Shown: in pieces, positions 16,948 through 28,242 of the stretch
How positions within the stretch are numbered: position 1 is the first letter of the stretch
How the letters are laid out: each line of letters starts with the position of its first letter
Assembly (NCBI RefSeq): GCF_005871205.1
Contig: NZ_SWKM01000014.1
Span: forward strand, 40,001-104,000
From: Marinobacter alexandrii
Lineage (GTDB): Bacteria; Pseudomonadota; Gammaproteobacteria; Pseudomonadales; Oleiphilaceae
Direction of reading: 5' to 3'
DNA length: 64,000 bases
Translations under genes and position numbers: made by a program
The notes under the pieces: generated by a model
The model's input: the letters and a program-made list of their open reading frames with translations, nothing else
Database searches by the model: none
Told to the model about the DNA's origin: nothing

Positions 16948-19602
16948 ATGGGTGAGTTAGCCAAAGAGATCCTGCCGGTAAATATTGAAGACGAGTTAAA
17001 ACAGTCCTACCTCGATTACGCCATGAGCGTCATCGTCGGCCGTGCGCTGCCGGATGTGCGGGACGGCCTCAAGCCGGTGCATCGCCGCGTTCTGTTCGCC
17101 ATGTCCGAATTGAACAATGACTGGAACAAGGCTTACAAGAAGTCGGCCCGTGTGGTCGGTGACGTTATCGGTAAATACCATCCGCACGGCGACTCTGCGG
17201 TCTACGACACCATCGTTCGTATGGCTCAGCCGTTCTCCCTGCGCTACCCGCTGGTTGATGGCCAGGGTAACTTCGGGTCTATTGATGGCGACAATGCGGC
17301 CGCCATGCGTTACACCGAAATTCGCATGGAAAAGATCGCCCACTCGTTGCTGGCGGATCTGGAAAAGGAAACGGTTGATTTCGTCGACAACTACGACGGC
17401 ACCGAACGCATCCCTGAAGTGCTGCCCACCCGGGTTCCCAACCTGTTGGTCAACGGCTCCTCCGGTATCGCCGTTGGTATGGCCACTAATATCCCACCCC
17501 ACAACCTGACGGAAGTGGTGAACGGGTGTCTGGAGCTGATCAACAATCCGGACCTCACCGTTGATGAGCTGATGGAGTTCATCCCGGGACCGGATTTCCC
17601 GACCCAGGGCATCATCAATGGCCGGGCGGGTATCGTTGAGGCCTATCGTACAGGCCGCGGCCGGATCTACATTCGCGCCCGTCACGAAATCGAGCACGAC
17701 AAGAAAACCAACCGCGATGCCATTATCATTACTGAGCTGCCCTACCAGCTCAACAAGGCCCGGTTGATCGAGAAGATTGCGGAGCTGGTGAAAGAGAAGC
17801 GCCTTGAAGGCATCTCTGAACTGCGCGACGAATCCAACAAAGAAGGTATCCGGGTTGTGATCGAACTGCGTCGGGGTGAAAACCCGGACGTCATCATCAA
17901 CAACCTGTTTGCCCAGACCCAGCTGCAAACTGTATTCGGCATCAACATGGTTGCGCTCATCAACGGTGAGCCGAAGACCCTCAACCTGAAAGAAATGCTG
18001 GATGCGTTTGTCCGTCACCGCCGCGAGGTTGTGACACGCCGGACCATCTTCGAGCTGCGCAAGGCGCGTGAGCGTGGCCACATTCTGGAGGGCCTCACCG
18101 TTGCGCTGGCCAACATCGACGAAATCATCGAGCTGATCAAGGCCTCGCCGTCCGCGGCTGAAGCCAAAGAAAAGCTGATGGACAAGGGCTGGTCGCCCGG
18201 TGATGTCCTGGCCATGCTGGAACGCGCGGGTGAAGACGCCTGTCGCCCCGACGATCTGCCGGAAATCTTTGGCCTCCGCGAAGGCTTGTATCACCTGTCT
18301 CCGGAACAGGCCCAGGCGATCCTGGACCTGCGTCTGCACCGCCTGACCGGTCTTGAGACCGAGAAGCTGCAGAATGAGTATAAGGAAATCCTGGAGAAGA
18401 TTGCCGACCTGCTGGACATCCTCGGTGATCCTGATCGCCTGATGCAGGTTATTCGTGAAGAGCTGGAAGCGATTGTTACCGAATTTGGCGATGAGCGTCG
18501 TACCGAAATCACCAGTTCCCGTCGCGATCTGACCATCGCGGACCTGATTGACGAAGAAGACCTGGTGGTAACGATTTCCCACAGTGGTTACGCCAAGACC
18601 CAGGCGGTCGAGGATTACCAGGCTCAGCGTCGCGGTGGTCGAGGCAAGGCGGCAACGTCCATGAAGGACGAGGACTTTGTTGAGAAGCTGCTGGTCGCCA
18701 ACTCTCACGACACCATTCTGTGCTTCTCCAACCGGGGCAAGGTCTATTGGTTGCGGGTATTTGAGATTCCCCGGGCCAGCCGTGCTCACCGTGGTCGTCC
18801 GATGGTGAACATCCTGCCGCTGGACGAAGGTGAGCGTATTACCACCTTCTTGCCGGTGCGCGATTATCCGGAAGACCAGTTTGTGCTGATGGCGACCTAC
18901 GCCGGTGTCGTCAAGAAGACGCCGCTGCCGAACTTCTCTCGTCCGCGCAGCAGCGGCCTGATTGCTCTGTCGCTGGACGAAGGTGACACCCTCATTGGCG
19001 CCGCTATCACCAAGGGCGATGCTGAGATCATGCTGTTCTCCACCGCTGGTAAAGCGGTGCGCTTCAATGAAGAGGCTGTTCGCCCGATGAGCCGGACCGC
19101 ACGTGGTGTTCGCGGCATCAAGATGCCAGAAGGGCACCATGTGGTCTCCCTGATTATTCCTCAGGAAGATGGGGTGATCCTCACCGCCAGTGAAAACGGT
19201 TACGGTAAGCGCACAGCCATTGATGAATTCCCGACTTACGGCCGAGGCAGTCAGGGCGTTATTGCCATGCAGTGCTCGGAGCGTAACGGAAATCTGGTAA
19301 CAGCCCTCCAGCTATTCGACGGCGATGAGATGATGCTGATCTCCGACAAGGGCACTCTGGTGCGGACCCGCACGGACGAAGTCTCCGTGCTGAGCCGGAA
19401 CACCCAGGGTGTGCGTCTGATCAAGCTGAGCCAGGAAGACGAGCGTCTTGTAGGCGTAGAGCGGATTGCTGAAGCCGATGACGCTGGCCTTGATGGTGAA
19501 GAACTCGACGGTGAAACACCTGAAGGCGAAACGCTGGAAGGGACAGAGCCCAATGGTGAAGCTGGTGAGAGCAGCTCAGAGGACGGTGCCGGCGAAGACT
19601 AA
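16948..19602 (+). CDS. gyrA: DNA gyrase subunit A
   Basis: This is the 884-residue subunit A of gyrase, which with GyrB introduces negative supercoils. The catalytic Tyr122 is in MRYTEIRM. The quinolone-resistance region has the sensitive residues Ser83 and Asp87 (HGDSAVYD), so no classic resistance substitution is seen there. The C-terminal pinwheel carries the GyrA box QRRGGRGK, the mark separating gyrase from topoisomerase IV. The tail after residue 850 is highly acidic (repeats of the DGE/EGE type), as in related gammaproteobacteria. AAAGGAA precedes the ATG. It heads the serC-pheA-hisC-tyrA/aroA-cmk-rpsA block. Confidence 0.98.
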   Translation: MGELAKEILPVNIEDELKQSYLDYAMSVIVGRALPDVRDGLKPVHRRVLFAMSELNNDWNKAYKKSARVVGDVIGKYHPHGDSAVYDTIVRMAQPFSLRYPLVDGQGNFGSIDGDNAAAMRYTEIRMEKIAHSLLADLEKETVDFVDNYDGTERIPEVLPTRVPNLLVNGSSGIAVGMATNIPPHNLTEVVNGCLELINNPDLTVDELMEFIPGPDFPTQGIINGRAGIVEAYRTGRGRIYIRARHEIEHDKKTNRDAIIITELPYQLNKARLIEKIAELVKEKRLEGISELRDESNKEGIRVVIELRRGENPDVIINNLFAQTQLQTVFGINMVALINGEPKTLNLKEMLDAFVRHRREVVTRRTIFELRKARERGHILEGLTVALANIDEIIELIKASPSAAEAKEKLMDKGWSPGDVLAMLERAGEDACRPDDLPEIFGLREGLYHLSPEQAQAILDLRLHRLTGLETEKLQNEYKEILEKIADLLDILGDPDRLMQVIREELEAIVTEFGDERRTEITSSRRDLTIADLIDEEDLVVTISHSGYAKTQAVEDYQAQRRGGRGKAATSMKDEDFVEKLLVANSHDTILCFSNRGKVYWLRVFEIPRASRAHRGRPMVNILPLDEGERITTFLPVRDYPEDQFVLMATYAGVVKKTPLPNFSRPRSSGLIALSLDEGDTLIGAAITKGDAEIMLFSTAGKAVRFNEEAVRPMSRTARGVRGIKMPEGHHVVSLIIPQEDGVILTASENGYGKRTAIDEFPTYGRGSQGVIAMQCSERNGNLVTALQLFDGDEMMLISDKGTLVRTRTDEVSVLSRNTQGVRLIKLSQEDERLVGVERIAEADDAGLDGEELDGETPEGETLEGTEPNGEAGESSSEDGAGED

Positions 19603-19652
19603 GCCGGCACTGCTAACAGACCGAATCAGTATGACTTGAGAGATCACGGAAC

Positions 19653-20735
19653 ATGAGTAGGGCGTATAACTTTTGTGCAGGCCCGGCAACTTTGCCGGAG
19701 GCAGTGCTGCAGCAGGCACGCGAGGAAATGCTGGACTGGCGCGGCACTGGCATGTCCGTGATGGAGATGAGCCATCGCAGCGACGAGTTTGTACAGATTG
19801 CTGAAACTGCCGAGCGAGATCTTCGTGAGTTAGCCGGTATATCAGATGATTACGCCGTACTCTTCATGCAGGGTGGGGCTTCCAGTCAGTTCGCCACCAT
19901 CCCCCTTAATCTCCTCGGAGAAGGCGGATCTGCAGATTACGTGAACACCGGGATCTGGTCGAAGAAGGCCATCGCCGAGGCCAAGCGTTACGGCAACATC
20001 AACGTGGTGGCCAGCGCTGAGGACTCCGGATTCAGCTCGATTCCAGATGTTTCAGGTTGGCAAACCAGTGCCGATGCTTCGTATCTGCACTACACCCCGA
20101 ATGAAACCATTGGCGGCCTGGAGTTCGACTTCGTGCCAGACAGCGGTTCTGTGCCACTGGTCGCGGACATGTCTTCAACCATGCTGTCCCGGCCAATGGA
20201 TTTCTCCAAGTTTGGTCTGATTTACGCCGGCGCCCAGAAAAACATCGGGCCGTCTGGTCTGGTGGTGGTGATTATCCGCAAAGACCTGCTGGGCAAAGCC
20301 CGCAGGGAAACGCCTACGATGATGAACTACCAGGTCATCGCCGATAACGATTCCATGTACAACACGCCTGCTACCTATTCGTGGTATCTGGCGGGGTTGG
20401 TGTTCCAGTGGATGAAGGCCCAGGGTGGAGTAGAGGCCATGGGGGCGATCAATGCCCGTAAAGCCAAAAAACTCTACGACTTCATTGATACCAACGATTT
20501 TTACGCCAACCCGATCAATCCGCGTTTCCGCTCCTGGATGAACGTGCCGTTCACCCTGGCGGACGATGCCCTCAACGCAGATTTTCTTCGCGGTGCCGAC
20601 GCCCGCGGTTTGCTGAATCTCAAGGGGCACCGCTCTGTGGGTGGCATGCGCGCCAGCATCTACAACGCCATGCCGGAAGCGGGTGTTGACGCGTTGGTGC
20701 AGTACATGGCGGAATTCGCCAGGGAGCGTGGTTAA
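19653..20735 (+). CDS. serC: Phosphoserine aminotransferase
   Basis: This 360-residue class V PLP enzyme has the family start SRAYNFCAGPATLPEAVL, the MQGGASSQF phosphate-binding segment, and the Schiff-base lysine in YAGAQKNIGPSG. It makes 3-phosphoserine from 3-phosphohydroxypyruvate and also serves pyridoxine synthesis through 4-phosphohydroxythreonine. It sits 50 bp after gyrA and 2 bp before pheA, the conserved start of the mixed-function aromatic supraoperon of pseudomonad-like bacteria. Confidence 0.98.
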   Translation: MSRAYNFCAGPATLPEAVLQQAREEMLDWRGTGMSVMEMSHRSDEFVQIAETAERDLRELAGISDDYAVLFMQGGASSQFATIPLNLLGEGGSADYVNTGIWSKKAIAEAKRYGNINVVASAEDSGFSSIPDVSGWQTSADASYLHYTPNETIGGLEFDFVPDSGSVPLVADMSSTMLSRPMDFSKFGLIYAGAQKNIGPSGLVVVIIRKDLLGKARRETPTMMNYQVIADNDSMYNTPATYSWYLAGLVFQWMKAQGGVEAMGAINARKAKKLYDFIDTNDFYANPINPRFRSWMNVPFTLADDALNADFLRGADARGLLNLKGHRSVGGMRASIYNAMPEAGVDALVQYMAEFARERG

Positions 20736-20737
20736 TC

Positions 20738-21835
20738 ATGAGTGACGAGCAGATTCGTCTGGCCGAACTCCGGGACGAGATTGATAGCCTTGATCAGCAG
20801 ATTATGGATCTGATCAGTGCCCGCGCACGCTGTGCCCAGGAAGTGGCGCACGTAAAGATGGATTCGAACCCGGATCAGGACGTGTTCTTCTATCGCCCTG
20901 AGCGGGAAGCTCAGGTGCTGCGCCGTATCAAGGAACAGAACCCGGGACCTTTGACGGGCGAGGAGATGGCGCGACTGTTTCGCGAGATCATGTCCGCCTG
21001 TCTGGCATTGGAAAAACCGATGCACATTGCCTTCCTGGGGCCGGTGGGAACCTTCACCCAGGCTGCAGCTCTGAAGCACTTTGGCCATTCGGTGGTTAGT
21101 GTGCCGCTGCCGGCGATCGATGCAGTGTTCCGTGAAGTTGAGTCGGGCGCCGCCCATTACGGCGTGGTGCCGGTGGAGAATTCCACTGAAGGCATGATCA
21201 ACCACACGCTGGATATGTTCATGTCGTCGCCGCTGAAGATTTGCGGAGAAGTGCAGTTGCGGATTCACCACCATTTGCTGGTGTCGCCCAAGCACGAAGA
21301 CCAGGACATCACGCGGATATATTCCCATCAGCAATCCTTTGCCCAGTGCCGTCAGTGGTTGGATACCCATCGCTACGGTATTGAGCGCATCACCGTGTCC
21401 AGCAACGCCGAAGCGGCGCGCCGGGCCGCGGAAGAGCCTGGTGCTGCCGCAATTGCCGGCGACATGGCCGCCGAGCTCTACGGTCTGAAAAAGCTGGCCA
21501 ACAGCATTGAAGATCGTCCGGATAACACCACCCGGTTCCTGATCATTGGTCGGGAAGAAGTGCCGGCCAGTGGCCACGACAAGTCTTCCATTCTGGTTTC
21601 CATGCGCAACAAGCCGGGCGCCCTGTACCAGTTGCTGGAACCTTTCCATCAGCACGGTATCAGCCTGACTCGCATTGAAACTCGGCCGTCGCCCAGCGGT
21701 ACTTGGGCCTATGTGTTCTACATCGATTTCGAGGGCCACATGGAAGACGACAAGGTGAGCAAGCTGCTGGCCCAGGTGGACGAGGAAGCGGTTGAGCTGA
21801 AACGTCTGGGTTCCTATCCGATTGGTGTTCTCTAG
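20738..21835 (+). CDS. pheA: Bifunctional chorismate mutase / prephenate dehydratase
   Basis: This 365-residue protein has three domains. Residues 1-90 are an AroQ chorismate mutase (LRDEIDSLDQQIMDLISARARCAQE cut here by its conserved Arg and Lys residues). Residues about 95-275 are prephenate dehydratase (FLGPVGTFTQAAALKHFG; PVENSTEGMI; the TRF motif in NTTRFLIIG). The C-terminal ACT domain (NKPGALYQLLEPF; TRIETRPS) is the phenylalanine feedback site. It converts chorismate to phenylpyruvate. It starts 2 bp after serC and is followed at 47 bp by hisC, whose product can transaminate phenylpyruvate. Confidence 0.97.
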   Translation: MSDEQIRLAELRDEIDSLDQQIMDLISARARCAQEVAHVKMDSNPDQDVFFYRPEREAQVLRRIKEQNPGPLTGEEMARLFREIMSACLALEKPMHIAFLGPVGTFTQAAALKHFGHSVVSVPLPAIDAVFREVESGAAHYGVVPVENSTEGMINHTLDMFMSSPLKICGEVQLRIHHHLLVSPKHEDQDITRIYSHQQSFAQCRQWLDTHRYGIERITVSSNAEAARRAAEEPGAAAIAGDMAAELYGLKKLANSIEDRPDNTTRFLIIGREEVPASGHDKSSILVSMRNKPGALYQLLEPFHQHGISLTRIETRPSPSGTWAYVFYIDFEGHMEDDKVSKLLAQVDEEAVELKRLGSYPIGVL

Positions 21836-21882
21836 CATTGCGATGTTAAGGGCAGGAACAAGTTACGGAGTGAATGATAGCG

Positions 21883-23016
21883 ATGGCAGTTGATTACCAG
21901 AGTCTGGCAGTAACCGGGGTTCAGGCGCTGTCTCCCTATCAGCCGGGCAAGCCGATTGATGAGCTGGCCCGAGAGTTGGGACTGAACCCGGCCGATATCG
22001 TGAAGTTGGCCAGCAACGAAAACCCGCTGGGTCCCAGTGACGTTGCCCTGAAGGCGGCCCAGAAGGCGCTGTCAGAGCTGTGTCTGTATCCGGATGGCAA
22101 TGGCTTTGATCTGAAGCAGGCATTGGCGAATCGATTTGGCGTCAAAATGGATCAGATCACTCTGGGCAATGGCTCCAACGATGTCCTCGAGGTGATTGCC
22201 CGTTGTTTTGCCGATCGGGACGCCGAAGTTATCTATTCCCAGTATGCGTTTGCGGTTTACCCGCTGGTAACCCAGGCGATTGGTGCCAAAGGGATTTCCG
22301 TGCCCGCCCGTGACTGGGGTCATGATCTCGACGCCATGGCAGCGGCGGTGACCGAACGTACCCGTCTGATTTTTGTGGCCAACCCGAACAATCCGACCGG
22401 CACCGTACACGACGCTGCGGCAATAGAAGCTTTCCTGGAAAAAATTCCCGCCAATGTGCTGGTAGTGCTGGATGAAGCCTACTGCGAGTACCTGCAGGGC
22501 GATGAGTACCCGGATGGTGTGAAATTGCTGGCGTGGTTCCCAAACCTGATTGTCTGCAGAACCTTTTCCAAAGCCTGGGGCCTTGCCGCACTGAGGGTGG
22601 GTTACAGCATCAGCTCGGCAGCCATCGCCGATATTCTCAACCGTGTGCGCCAGCCCTTTAATGTCGATACCGTGGGGTTGGCGGCAGCAACCGCAGTGCT
22701 GGCAGATGAGGCCTATCTGGAGCGTTCCCGCGAAATCAACAGTGCCGGGCTGCGACAACTAGAGCAGGCCTTTGACCGGCTTGGTCTTGAGTACATTCCC
22801 TCCGCTGCGAATTTCATTGCAGTTGATGTCGGCGAACGCGCGCAGGACATCTACCAGGCCTTGCTGGCCAAGGGGGTGATTGTGCGTCCGGTAGGCGGTT
22901 ACGGCATGCCTCATCACCTGCGGGTGTCCGTGGGGCTGGCGGAAGAGAATCAGCAATTTATTGAAGCGCTCGAACAGTCTTTGTCATCAGGGTTGCCGTC
23001 TGAGAGGGAAGCCTGA
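21883..23016 (+). CDS. hisC: Histidinol-phosphate / aromatic aminotransferase
   Basis: This protein of about 377 residues is a class I/II PLP aminotransferase: KLASNENPLGPS, NPNNPTGT, DEAYCEY and the Schiff-base Lys in TFSKAWGLAALRVGY. In this supraoperon context the enzyme (HisHb type) is known in relatives to transaminate aromatic keto acids as well as imidazole acetol phosphate; here that dual role is inference. ATG 21883 matches family N-termini; an in-frame ATG at 21874 lies closer to the GGAG and is equally possible. The stop is 1 bp before the tyrA-aroA start. Confidence 0.95.
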   Translation: MAVDYQSLAVTGVQALSPYQPGKPIDELARELGLNPADIVKLASNENPLGPSDVALKAAQKALSELCLYPDGNGFDLKQALANRFGVKMDQITLGNGSNDVLEVIARCFADRDAEVIYSQYAFAVYPLVTQAIGAKGISVPARDWGHDLDAMAAAVTERTRLIFVANPNNPTGTVHDAAAIEAFLEKIPANVLVVLDEAYCEYLQGDEYPDGVKLLAWFPNLIVCRTFSKAWGLAALRVGYSISSAAIADILNRVRQPFNVDTVGLAAATAVLADEAYLERSREINSAGLRQLEQAFDRLGLEYIPSAANFIAVDVGERAQDIYQALLAKGVIVRPVGGYGMPHHLRVSVGLAEENQQFIEALEQSLSSGLPSEREA

Positions 23017-23017
23017 G

Positions 23018-25246
23018 GTGTCGGGTCAGCAAGCTCTGTTCAAGCGTGTCGCGATTATTGGGCTGGGGCTGATTGGCGGGTCGCTGGCCTGTGCGCTGAG
23101 GCGAAACGGCCTGGCTGAAGTGGTCGTCGGGGCAGATAAGCGCGCGGAAGAGCTGGCGCTTGGCGCTGAGCTGGGGGTTATTGATCAGGCTGCAAAGTCT
23201 ATTGAAGAGGCAGTCACCGGCAGTGATCTGGTCGTTCTGGCGGTTCCGGTTCGGGCTACCCGGGCGGTCCTGGCAGAAATCAAGCCCTGGCTGAGTGAGT
23301 CGGCGGTACTGACCGATGTCGGTAGCACCAAATCCAGTTTTGTGGCCGATGTTGAGGCGGTGTTCGGCAGCCTGTCCCCGCAGGTTATTCCCGGCCATCC
23401 GATTGCGGGCTCTGAGAAGAGTGGCATTCGCGCCGCCAACCCCGATCTGTTTGCCCGCCACAAGGTTATTTTGACGCCGGCCGACGACGCCAATCCCGAG
23501 GCCCTGGCGAATCTGAAGCGGCTGTGGGAGGGGTGTGACGCCACCGTATTGACTATGTCGGTGGCGTATCACGATGAGGTGCTTGCAGCGACCAGCCACC
23601 TCCCGCATCTGATCGCCTTTTCGCTAGTGGATACTCTGGCCGGCGAAGACGAGAATATGGACATCTTCCGGTACGCCGCCGGCGGTTTTCGGGACTTTAC
23701 CCGAATCGCGGCCAGCGATCCGGTGATGTGGCATGACATTTTTCTTTCCAACCGTGACGCGGTACTGCGAGTAATTGACCATTTCACCCATGATCTGGAT
23801 CAGTTGCGCGATGCGATTGCCAATCAGGACAGCGCCATGCTGCTCCGGGTTTTCAGTCGCGCCAAGGCGGCGCGGGAACATTTTTCAAAAATGCTTTCAG
23901 GGCAGGCTTACGTGACAAAAAACAGTGAGAATCAGGTAACGTTCCGTCTTCAGCCCGGCGGAGCCATCGCCGGTGATATCCGGGTTCCGGGCGATAAATC
24001 CATGTCCCACCGGTCGATCATGCTGGGTGCACTGGCTAACGGTATCACCGAGGTGAAGGGTTTCCTGGAGGGCGAGGATAGCCTGGCGACGCTTCAGGCG
24101 TTTCGGGATATGGGGGTGACCATCGAGGGGCCTGACGACGGCTTCGTTCGTATTCACGGCGTCGGTGTTAACGGCCTGCAAGCGCCCCGGGGGCCATTGT
24201 ATTTGGGCAACTCCGGGACGGCCATGCGTCTGTTCGCCGGTTTGCTGGCGGCCCAGGTATTCGATTCCGAGCTGACTGGCGATGCCAGTCTGTCCAAACG
24301 CCCCATGGGCCGTGTAGCAGACCCGTTGCGTGCCATGGGCGCGGTGATTGATACCGCCGAAGGCGGACGCCCACCGATGAAGATCCGTGGCGGCCAGCAC
24401 CTGACCGGCATCCACTACGAAATGCCTGTCGCCAGTGCCCAGGTGAAATCCTGCCTGTTGCTAGCGGGTCTCTATGCCGAGGGCAGTACTTCGGTGACAG
24501 AGCCTGCGCCGACTAGGGATCACACCGAGCGCATGCTTGCCGGATTTGGCTATCACGTACACCGCGACGGTGCGACCGCCAGTGTCAGCGGTGGCGGTGA
24601 GCTTGTTGCCACTGATATCGATGTGCCGGCCGACATTTCCTCTGCGGCCTTCTTCCTGGTGGCTGCCAGCATTGCTCCGGGCTCGGACCTGACCCTGCGC
24701 CACGTTGGTATGAATCCGACCCGAGTCGGCGTAATCAACATCCTGCGCCAGATGGGCGCCAACATCGAGGTGCTTGATGAGCGTGAAATTGGCGGTGAAC
24801 CGGTGGCTGATCTTCGGGTTCGTTCCGCGGAGTTGAGCGGTATCGACATTCCGGAGGACCAGGTGCCCCTGGCTATCGATGAATTCCCGGTGCTGTTCAT
24901 TGCCGCGACCTGTGCCAAGGGGCGAACTGTACTGCGTGGCGCAGAAGAGCTGCGCGTTAAGGAGAGTGACCGGATCCAGGTGATGGCGGATGGCCTGGCT
25001 AATCTGGGTGTCGAGACCACGGTAACCCCGGACGGCATCATCATTGATGGTGGGCAAACCATTTCCGGTGGCCGGGTCGACAGCGAAGGCGATCACCGTA
25101 TCGCCATGGCTTTTGCGGTCGCATCCTTGCGGGCGGCAGGTGACATTGAAGTGACTAACTGTGCCAATGTGGCAACCTCGTTCCCCGGTTTTGTGGAATT
25201 GGCCCAGAGTACCGGCATCCGCATTTCCGCGGAGGGAGCTGAGTAA
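23018..25246 (+). CDS. tyrA-aroA: Fused prephenate/arogenate dehydrogenase - EPSP synthase (TyrA-AroA)
   Basis: This 742-residue two-enzyme fusion has a TyrA domain in residues 1 to about 290, with the NAD-binding [19 protein letters not shown], and [12 protein letters not shown] linker near 295-305 leads to 5-enolpyruvylshikimate-3-phosphate synthase ([43 protein letters not shown]). It thus makes EPSP in the common pathway and also the tyrosine-branch oxidation. The start is the GTG at 23018, with GAGGGAA upstream; the upstream TTG frame extension lies inside hisC. The AroA glycine region GDKSMSHR and NSGTAMR is the glyphosate-relevant site. The 3' end overlaps the cmk ATG by 1 bp. Confidence 0.96.
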   Translation: MSGQQALFKRVAIIGLGLIGGSLACALRRNGLAEVVVGADKRAEELALGAELGVIDQAAKSIEEAVTGSDLVVLAVPVRATRAVLAEIKPWLSESAVLTDVGSTKSSFVADVEAVFGSLSPQVIPGHPIAGSEKSGIRAANPDLFARHKVILTPADDANPEALANLKRLWEGCDATVLTMSVAYHDEVLAATSHLPHLIAFSLVDTLAGEDENMDIFRYAAGGFRDFTRIAASDPVMWHDIFLSNRDAVLRVIDHFTHDLDQLRDAIANQDSAMLLRVFSRAKAAREHFSKMLSGQAYVTKNSENQVTFRLQPGGAIAGDIRVPGDKSMSHRSIMLGALANGITEVKGFLEGEDSLATLQAFRDMGVTIEGPDDGFVRIHGVGVNGLQAPRGPLYLGNSGTAMRLFAGLLAAQVFDSELTGDASLSKRPMGRVADPLRAMGAVIDTAEGGRPPMKIRGGQHLTGIHYEMPVASAQVKSCLLLAGLYAEGSTSVTEPAPTRDHTERMLAGFGYHVHRDGATASVSGGGELVATDIDVPADISSAAFFLVAASIAPGSDLTLRHVGMNPTRVGVINILRQMGANIEVLDEREIGGEPVADLRVRSAELSGIDIPEDQVPLAIDEFPVLFIAATCAKGRTVLRGAEELRVKESDRIQVMADGLANLGVETTVTPDGIIIDGGQTISGGRVDSEGDHRIAMAFAVASLRAAGDIEVTNCANVATSFPGFVELAQSTGIRISAEGAE

Positions 25247-25926
25247 TGACGGATAACCTGCCGACGGTAATCACGGTCGATGGCCCCGGTGGATCGGGCA
25301 AGGGCACGGTCACCCAGATGCTGGCCAAGAAACTGGGCTTTCACCTGCTCGACAGTGGCGCGCTCTATCGCTTGACCGCACTGGCGGCAGTGCGTCAGGG
25401 TGTGGCCCTGGAAGATGAGGCTGGACTGGTTGTTGTTGCAGCCTCATTAGATGTAGCATTTGAGCCGACACCTCCGGGTGAGCCGGCGAAGGTCATTCTG
25501 GCCGGAGAGGATGTCACCGCTGAGATACGTACCGAGACCTGCGGCGATAACGCATCGCGGGTTGCTGTTATGCAGCCGGTTCGGGATGCACTGTTACAGC
25601 GGCAGCGGGATTTCCGAAGGGAGCCGGGCCTGGTGGCGGATGGTCGTGATATGGGCACGGTGGTATTCCCCGAGGCTCCGGTCAAGATCTTCCTGACCGC
25701 CAGTGCCGAGGAGCGGGCTCGTAGACGATTTAGCCAGTTGAAGGACGCAGGCGTCGATGTTAATATTGATGCCCTTTTAGAAGAGATACGGGTTCGCGAT
25801 GAGCGGGATATGAACCGTTCTGCAGCCCCTCTCAAGCCTGCGGATGATGCGCAAGTCATTGATTCTACAGGGTTGAGTATAGAAGAGGTGTTAGACAGGT
25901 GTTTGGCCGCAGCAGGTCAGGCCTGA
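25246..25926 (+). CDS. cmk: Cytidylate kinase
   Basis: This 226-residue P-loop kinase has Walker [36 protein letters not shown] and the basic LID segment [10 protein letters not shown], which together define CMP/dCMP kinase. It phosphorylates CMP and dCMP to the diphosphates. Its start overlaps the tyrA-aroA stop (TAATG), implying translational coupling. It precedes rpsA by 130 bp, as in most gammaproteobacteria. Confidence 0.97.
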   Translation: MTDNLPTVITVDGPGGSGKGTVTQMLAKKLGFHLLDSGALYRLTALAAVRQGVALEDEAGLVVVAASLDVAFEPTPPGEPAKVILAGEDVTAEIRTETCGDNASRVAVMQPVRDALLQRQRDFRREPGLVADGRDMGTVVFPEAPVKIFLTASAEERARRRFSQLKDAGVDVNIDALLEEIRVRDERDMNRSAAPLKPADDAQVIDSTGLSIEEVLDRCLAAAGQA

Positions 25927-26056
25927 CTGCACCTTTTCGTCGTTGAAATGCCGGATGTGGCGTTATCGGCCAGCCACTGGCCATATCCGGACATGACTAA
26001 CAGACCGTGTCGCTGGTAGCACGGAGTAAACTTGCGTTGATCACATAGGACACATA

Positions 26057-27748
26057 ATGAGCGAGAGCTTTGCGGATCTTTTTGAAGAAAGCCTAAAAGA
26101 AATTGACATGCAACCGGGTTCCATCGTCCAGGGAACCGTAGTTGACGTCGACAGCGACTGGGTCACCGTTAACGCCGGACTGAAGTCCGAAGGCGTTATC
26201 CCCGCCTCCCAGTTTCTTAACGAAAAAGGCGAGTTGGAAGTTGCGATTGGCGACGTTGTAGATGTCGCTCTCGATGCTGTCGAAGATGGTTTCGGGGAAA
26301 CCCGTCTGTCTCGCGAGAAGGCTAAGCGTGCCGAAGCCTGGAAGGTACTTGAGAAGTCCTTCGAAGCAGAAGAGGTTGTTAAGGGTATTATCAATGGCAA
26401 GGTCAAGGGTGGTTTCACCGTCGATCTGGCCGGTATCCGCGCCTTCCTGCCTGGCTCTCTGGTAGATGTTCGTCCGGTTCGCGACACCGCGCACCTGGAG
26501 AACAAAGAGCTCGAGTTCAAGGTTATCAAGCTGGACCAGAAGCGTAACAACGTGGTTGTTTCCCGCCGCGCGGTTCTGGAAGCTGAAAACAGCGCTGAGC
26601 GTGAAGCTCTGCTGGAAACCCTGACCGAGGGTATGGAAATTAAAGGTATCGTCAAGAACCTGACCGACTACGGCGCGTTCGTAGATCTGGGCGGTGTTGA
26701 CGGCCTGCTGCACATCACCGATATGGCCTGGAAGCGCATCAAGCATCCGAGCGAAATCGTGAATGTGGGCGATGAGATCAGCGTTAAGGTTCTGAAGTTC
26801 GACCGTGAGCGTAACCGTGTATCCCTCGGCCTGAAGCAGCTGGGTGAAGATCCCTGGGTTGATATCAAGGGTCGTTACCCGGAGAGCAGCCGGGTCAAGG
26901 CGCGTGTTACTAACCTGACCGACTACGGCTGCTTTGCTGAGCTGGAAGAAGGTGTTGAAGGTCTGGTTCACGTATCCGAAATGGATTGGACCAACAAGAA
27001 CATCCATCCGTCCAAAGTCGTCCAGGTTGGCGACGAAGTGGAAGTGATGATTCTGGACATCGACGAAGAGCGTCGTCGTATCTCCCTGGGTATCAAGCAG
27101 TGCGTATCCAACCCGTGGGAAGATTTCTCCGGCAACTTCAACAAGGGCGACCGCATCTCCGGTAAGATCAAGTCTATTACAGACTTCGGTATCTTCATCG
27201 GTCTGGACGGCGGCATCGATGGTCTGGTTCACCTGTCTGACATCAGCTGGAACGAGACTGGCGAAGAAGCGGTTCGTGAATACAAGAAGGGTGACGAAGT
27301 TGAAACCGTTATCCTGTCTGTTGATCCGGAGCGTGAGCGTATCTCCCTCGGCATCAAGCAGCTTGAAAGCGATCCGTTCGCCGAGTTTGTTCAGCTGAAC
27401 GACAAGGGCTCTATCGTTAAGGGTACCGTCTCTGCTGTAGACGCGAAGGCCGCGACCATCGCTCTGAATGACGAAGTGGAAGCTGTCCTGAAGGCCTCTG
27501 AAATCAGCCGTGACCGTGTTGAAGACGCACGCAACGCGCTGAAGGAAGGCGAGGAAGTTGAAGCGAAGATCATCAGCATCGATCGCAAGAACCGCATCAT
27601 CAACCTGTCTGTGAAGTCCAAAGACGTTGAAGACGACAAGCAAGCAGTTGAAGGCATGCGTGCCAAGACAGCTGAAACTTCTGGTGCGACCACCATCGGT
27701 GATCTCATCAAGGAGCAGATGCAGCAGCAAAACGCCAACAAAGACTGA
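26057..27748 (+). CDS. rpsA: 30S ribosomal protein S1
   Basis: This 563-residue protein consists of six S1 RNA-binding repeats. Each of repeats 3-6 shows the '[23 protein letters not shown]'-type core (seen here as [50 protein letters not shown], and a degenerate sixth). S1 delivers mRNA to the 30S subunit and helps initiation on structured leaders. Its 130-bp leader after cmk is probably the site of S1 autoregulation in this group, which I infer from E. coli. A strong intrinsic terminator follows the stop. Confidence 0.98.
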   Translation: MSESFADLFEESLKEIDMQPGSIVQGTVVDVDSDWVTVNAGLKSEGVIPASQFLNEKGELEVAIGDVVDVALDAVEDGFGETRLSREKAKRAEAWKVLEKSFEAEEVVKGIINGKVKGGFTVDLAGIRAFLPGSLVDVRPVRDTAHLENKELEFKVIKLDQKRNNVVVSRRAVLEAENSAEREALLETLTEGMEIKGIVKNLTDYGAFVDLGGVDGLLHITDMAWKRIKHPSEIVNVGDEISVKVLKFDRERNRVSLGLKQLGEDPWVDIKGRYPESSRVKARVTNLTDYGCFAELEEGVEGLVHVSEMDWTNKNIHPSKVVQVGDEVEVMILDIDEERRRISLGIKQCVSNPWEDFSGNFNKGDRISGKIKSITDFGIFIGLDGGIDGLVHLSDISWNETGEEAVREYKKGDEVETVILSVDPERERISLGIKQLESDPFAEFVQLNDKGSIVKGTVSAVDAKAATIALNDEVEAVLKASEISRDRVEDARNALKEGEEVEAKIISIDRKNRIINLSVKSKDVEDDKQAVEGMRAKTAETSGATTIGDLIKEQMQQQNANKD

Positions 27749-27771
27749 TAATCTCGGTTGGTAAGAAAAAA

Positions 27772-27797
27772 ACGGGCTCTAAGAGCCCGTTTTTTTT
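27772..27797 (+). terminator. Rho-independent terminator of rpsA
   Basis: ACGGGCTC (27772-27779), loop TAA, and GAGCCCGT (27783-27790) form a perfect 8-bp stem followed by a run of seven or more T. An A-run precedes the stem, so weak activity on the other strand is possible. It separates rpsA from ihfB. Confidence 0.9.
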
Positions 27798-27823
27798 GTG
27801 TTTTTTTTTTGTTTGGCTAAACT
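27796..27823 (+). promoter_or_regulatory. Possible ihfB promoter
   Basis: TTGTGT (27796-27801) and TAAACT (27818-27823) are spaced 16 bp apart, with a nine-T tract in the spacer, immediately after the rpsA terminator. The transcript would have a leader of about 50 bases before ihfB. Confidence 0.4.
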
Positions 27824-27882
27824 AGGAGTCATGAGAGTCCGGTATCCGGCGGACACATAATAATGAAAGAGGGAAGCGCCTC

Positions 27883-28179
27883 ATGACGAAGTCCGAACTG
27901 GTCGAGCTGATTGCGTCCAAGCAAACTCAGCTTTCCGTTAAAGACGTCGAGTTGGCTGTGAAAACGATTATCGAACACATGTCCCAGTCACTCGCCGATG
28001 GCCAGAGAATTGAAATCCGTGGGTTTGGTAGTTTTTCGCTGCATCACAGGGCTGCACGCACTGGCCGCAATCCGAAGACTGGGGAAGCCGTCCAGCTGCC
28101 AGCCAAGTTCGTGCCGCATTTCAAGCCCGGCAAGGAGTTGCGGGAACAGGTCAATGACAGTCTGAAAAAAGGCTTCTGA
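27883..28179 (+). CDS. ihfB: Integration host factor subunit beta
   Basis: This 98-residue DNA-bending protein has the HU/IHF signature: [25 protein letters not shown], in which the RNPKTG arm inserts proline into the minor groove. It dimerises with IHF-alpha and bends specific sites in recombination, transcription and replication. GAGGGAAGCG precedes the ATG by a short spacer. The order rpsA-ihfB-lapA-lapB-pyrF matches E. coli and most gammaproteobacteria, which supports beta over alpha. Confidence 0.96.
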   Translation: MTKSELVELIASKQTQLSVKDVELAVKTIIEHMSQSLADGQRIEIRGFGSFSLHHRAARTGRNPKTGEAVQLPAKFVPHFKPGKELREQVNDSLKKGF

Positions 28180-28242
28180 CGCAGCATCAGGGAACTTGTA
28201 TAATCCGGGCTTCTTTAAAGGCCGATCGGGAGCGTTATTGCT

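Noticed and set aside
16996..19140. Open frame of about 714 codons on the strand opposite gyrA
   Set aside because: It mirrors gyrA's codon bias, has no recognisable motifs or ribosome-binding site, and the gyrA frame has complete family signatures. Antisense open frames of this length are common opposite GC-rich genes.
20732..21838. Open frame of about 368 codons opposite pheA
   Set aside because: It covers nearly the same span as pheA, and pheA has all three expected domains.
26093..27730. Open frame of about 545 codons opposite rpsA
   Set aside because: Same reason: repeated S1 domains create a long antisense frame. The plus-strand protein is clearly S1.
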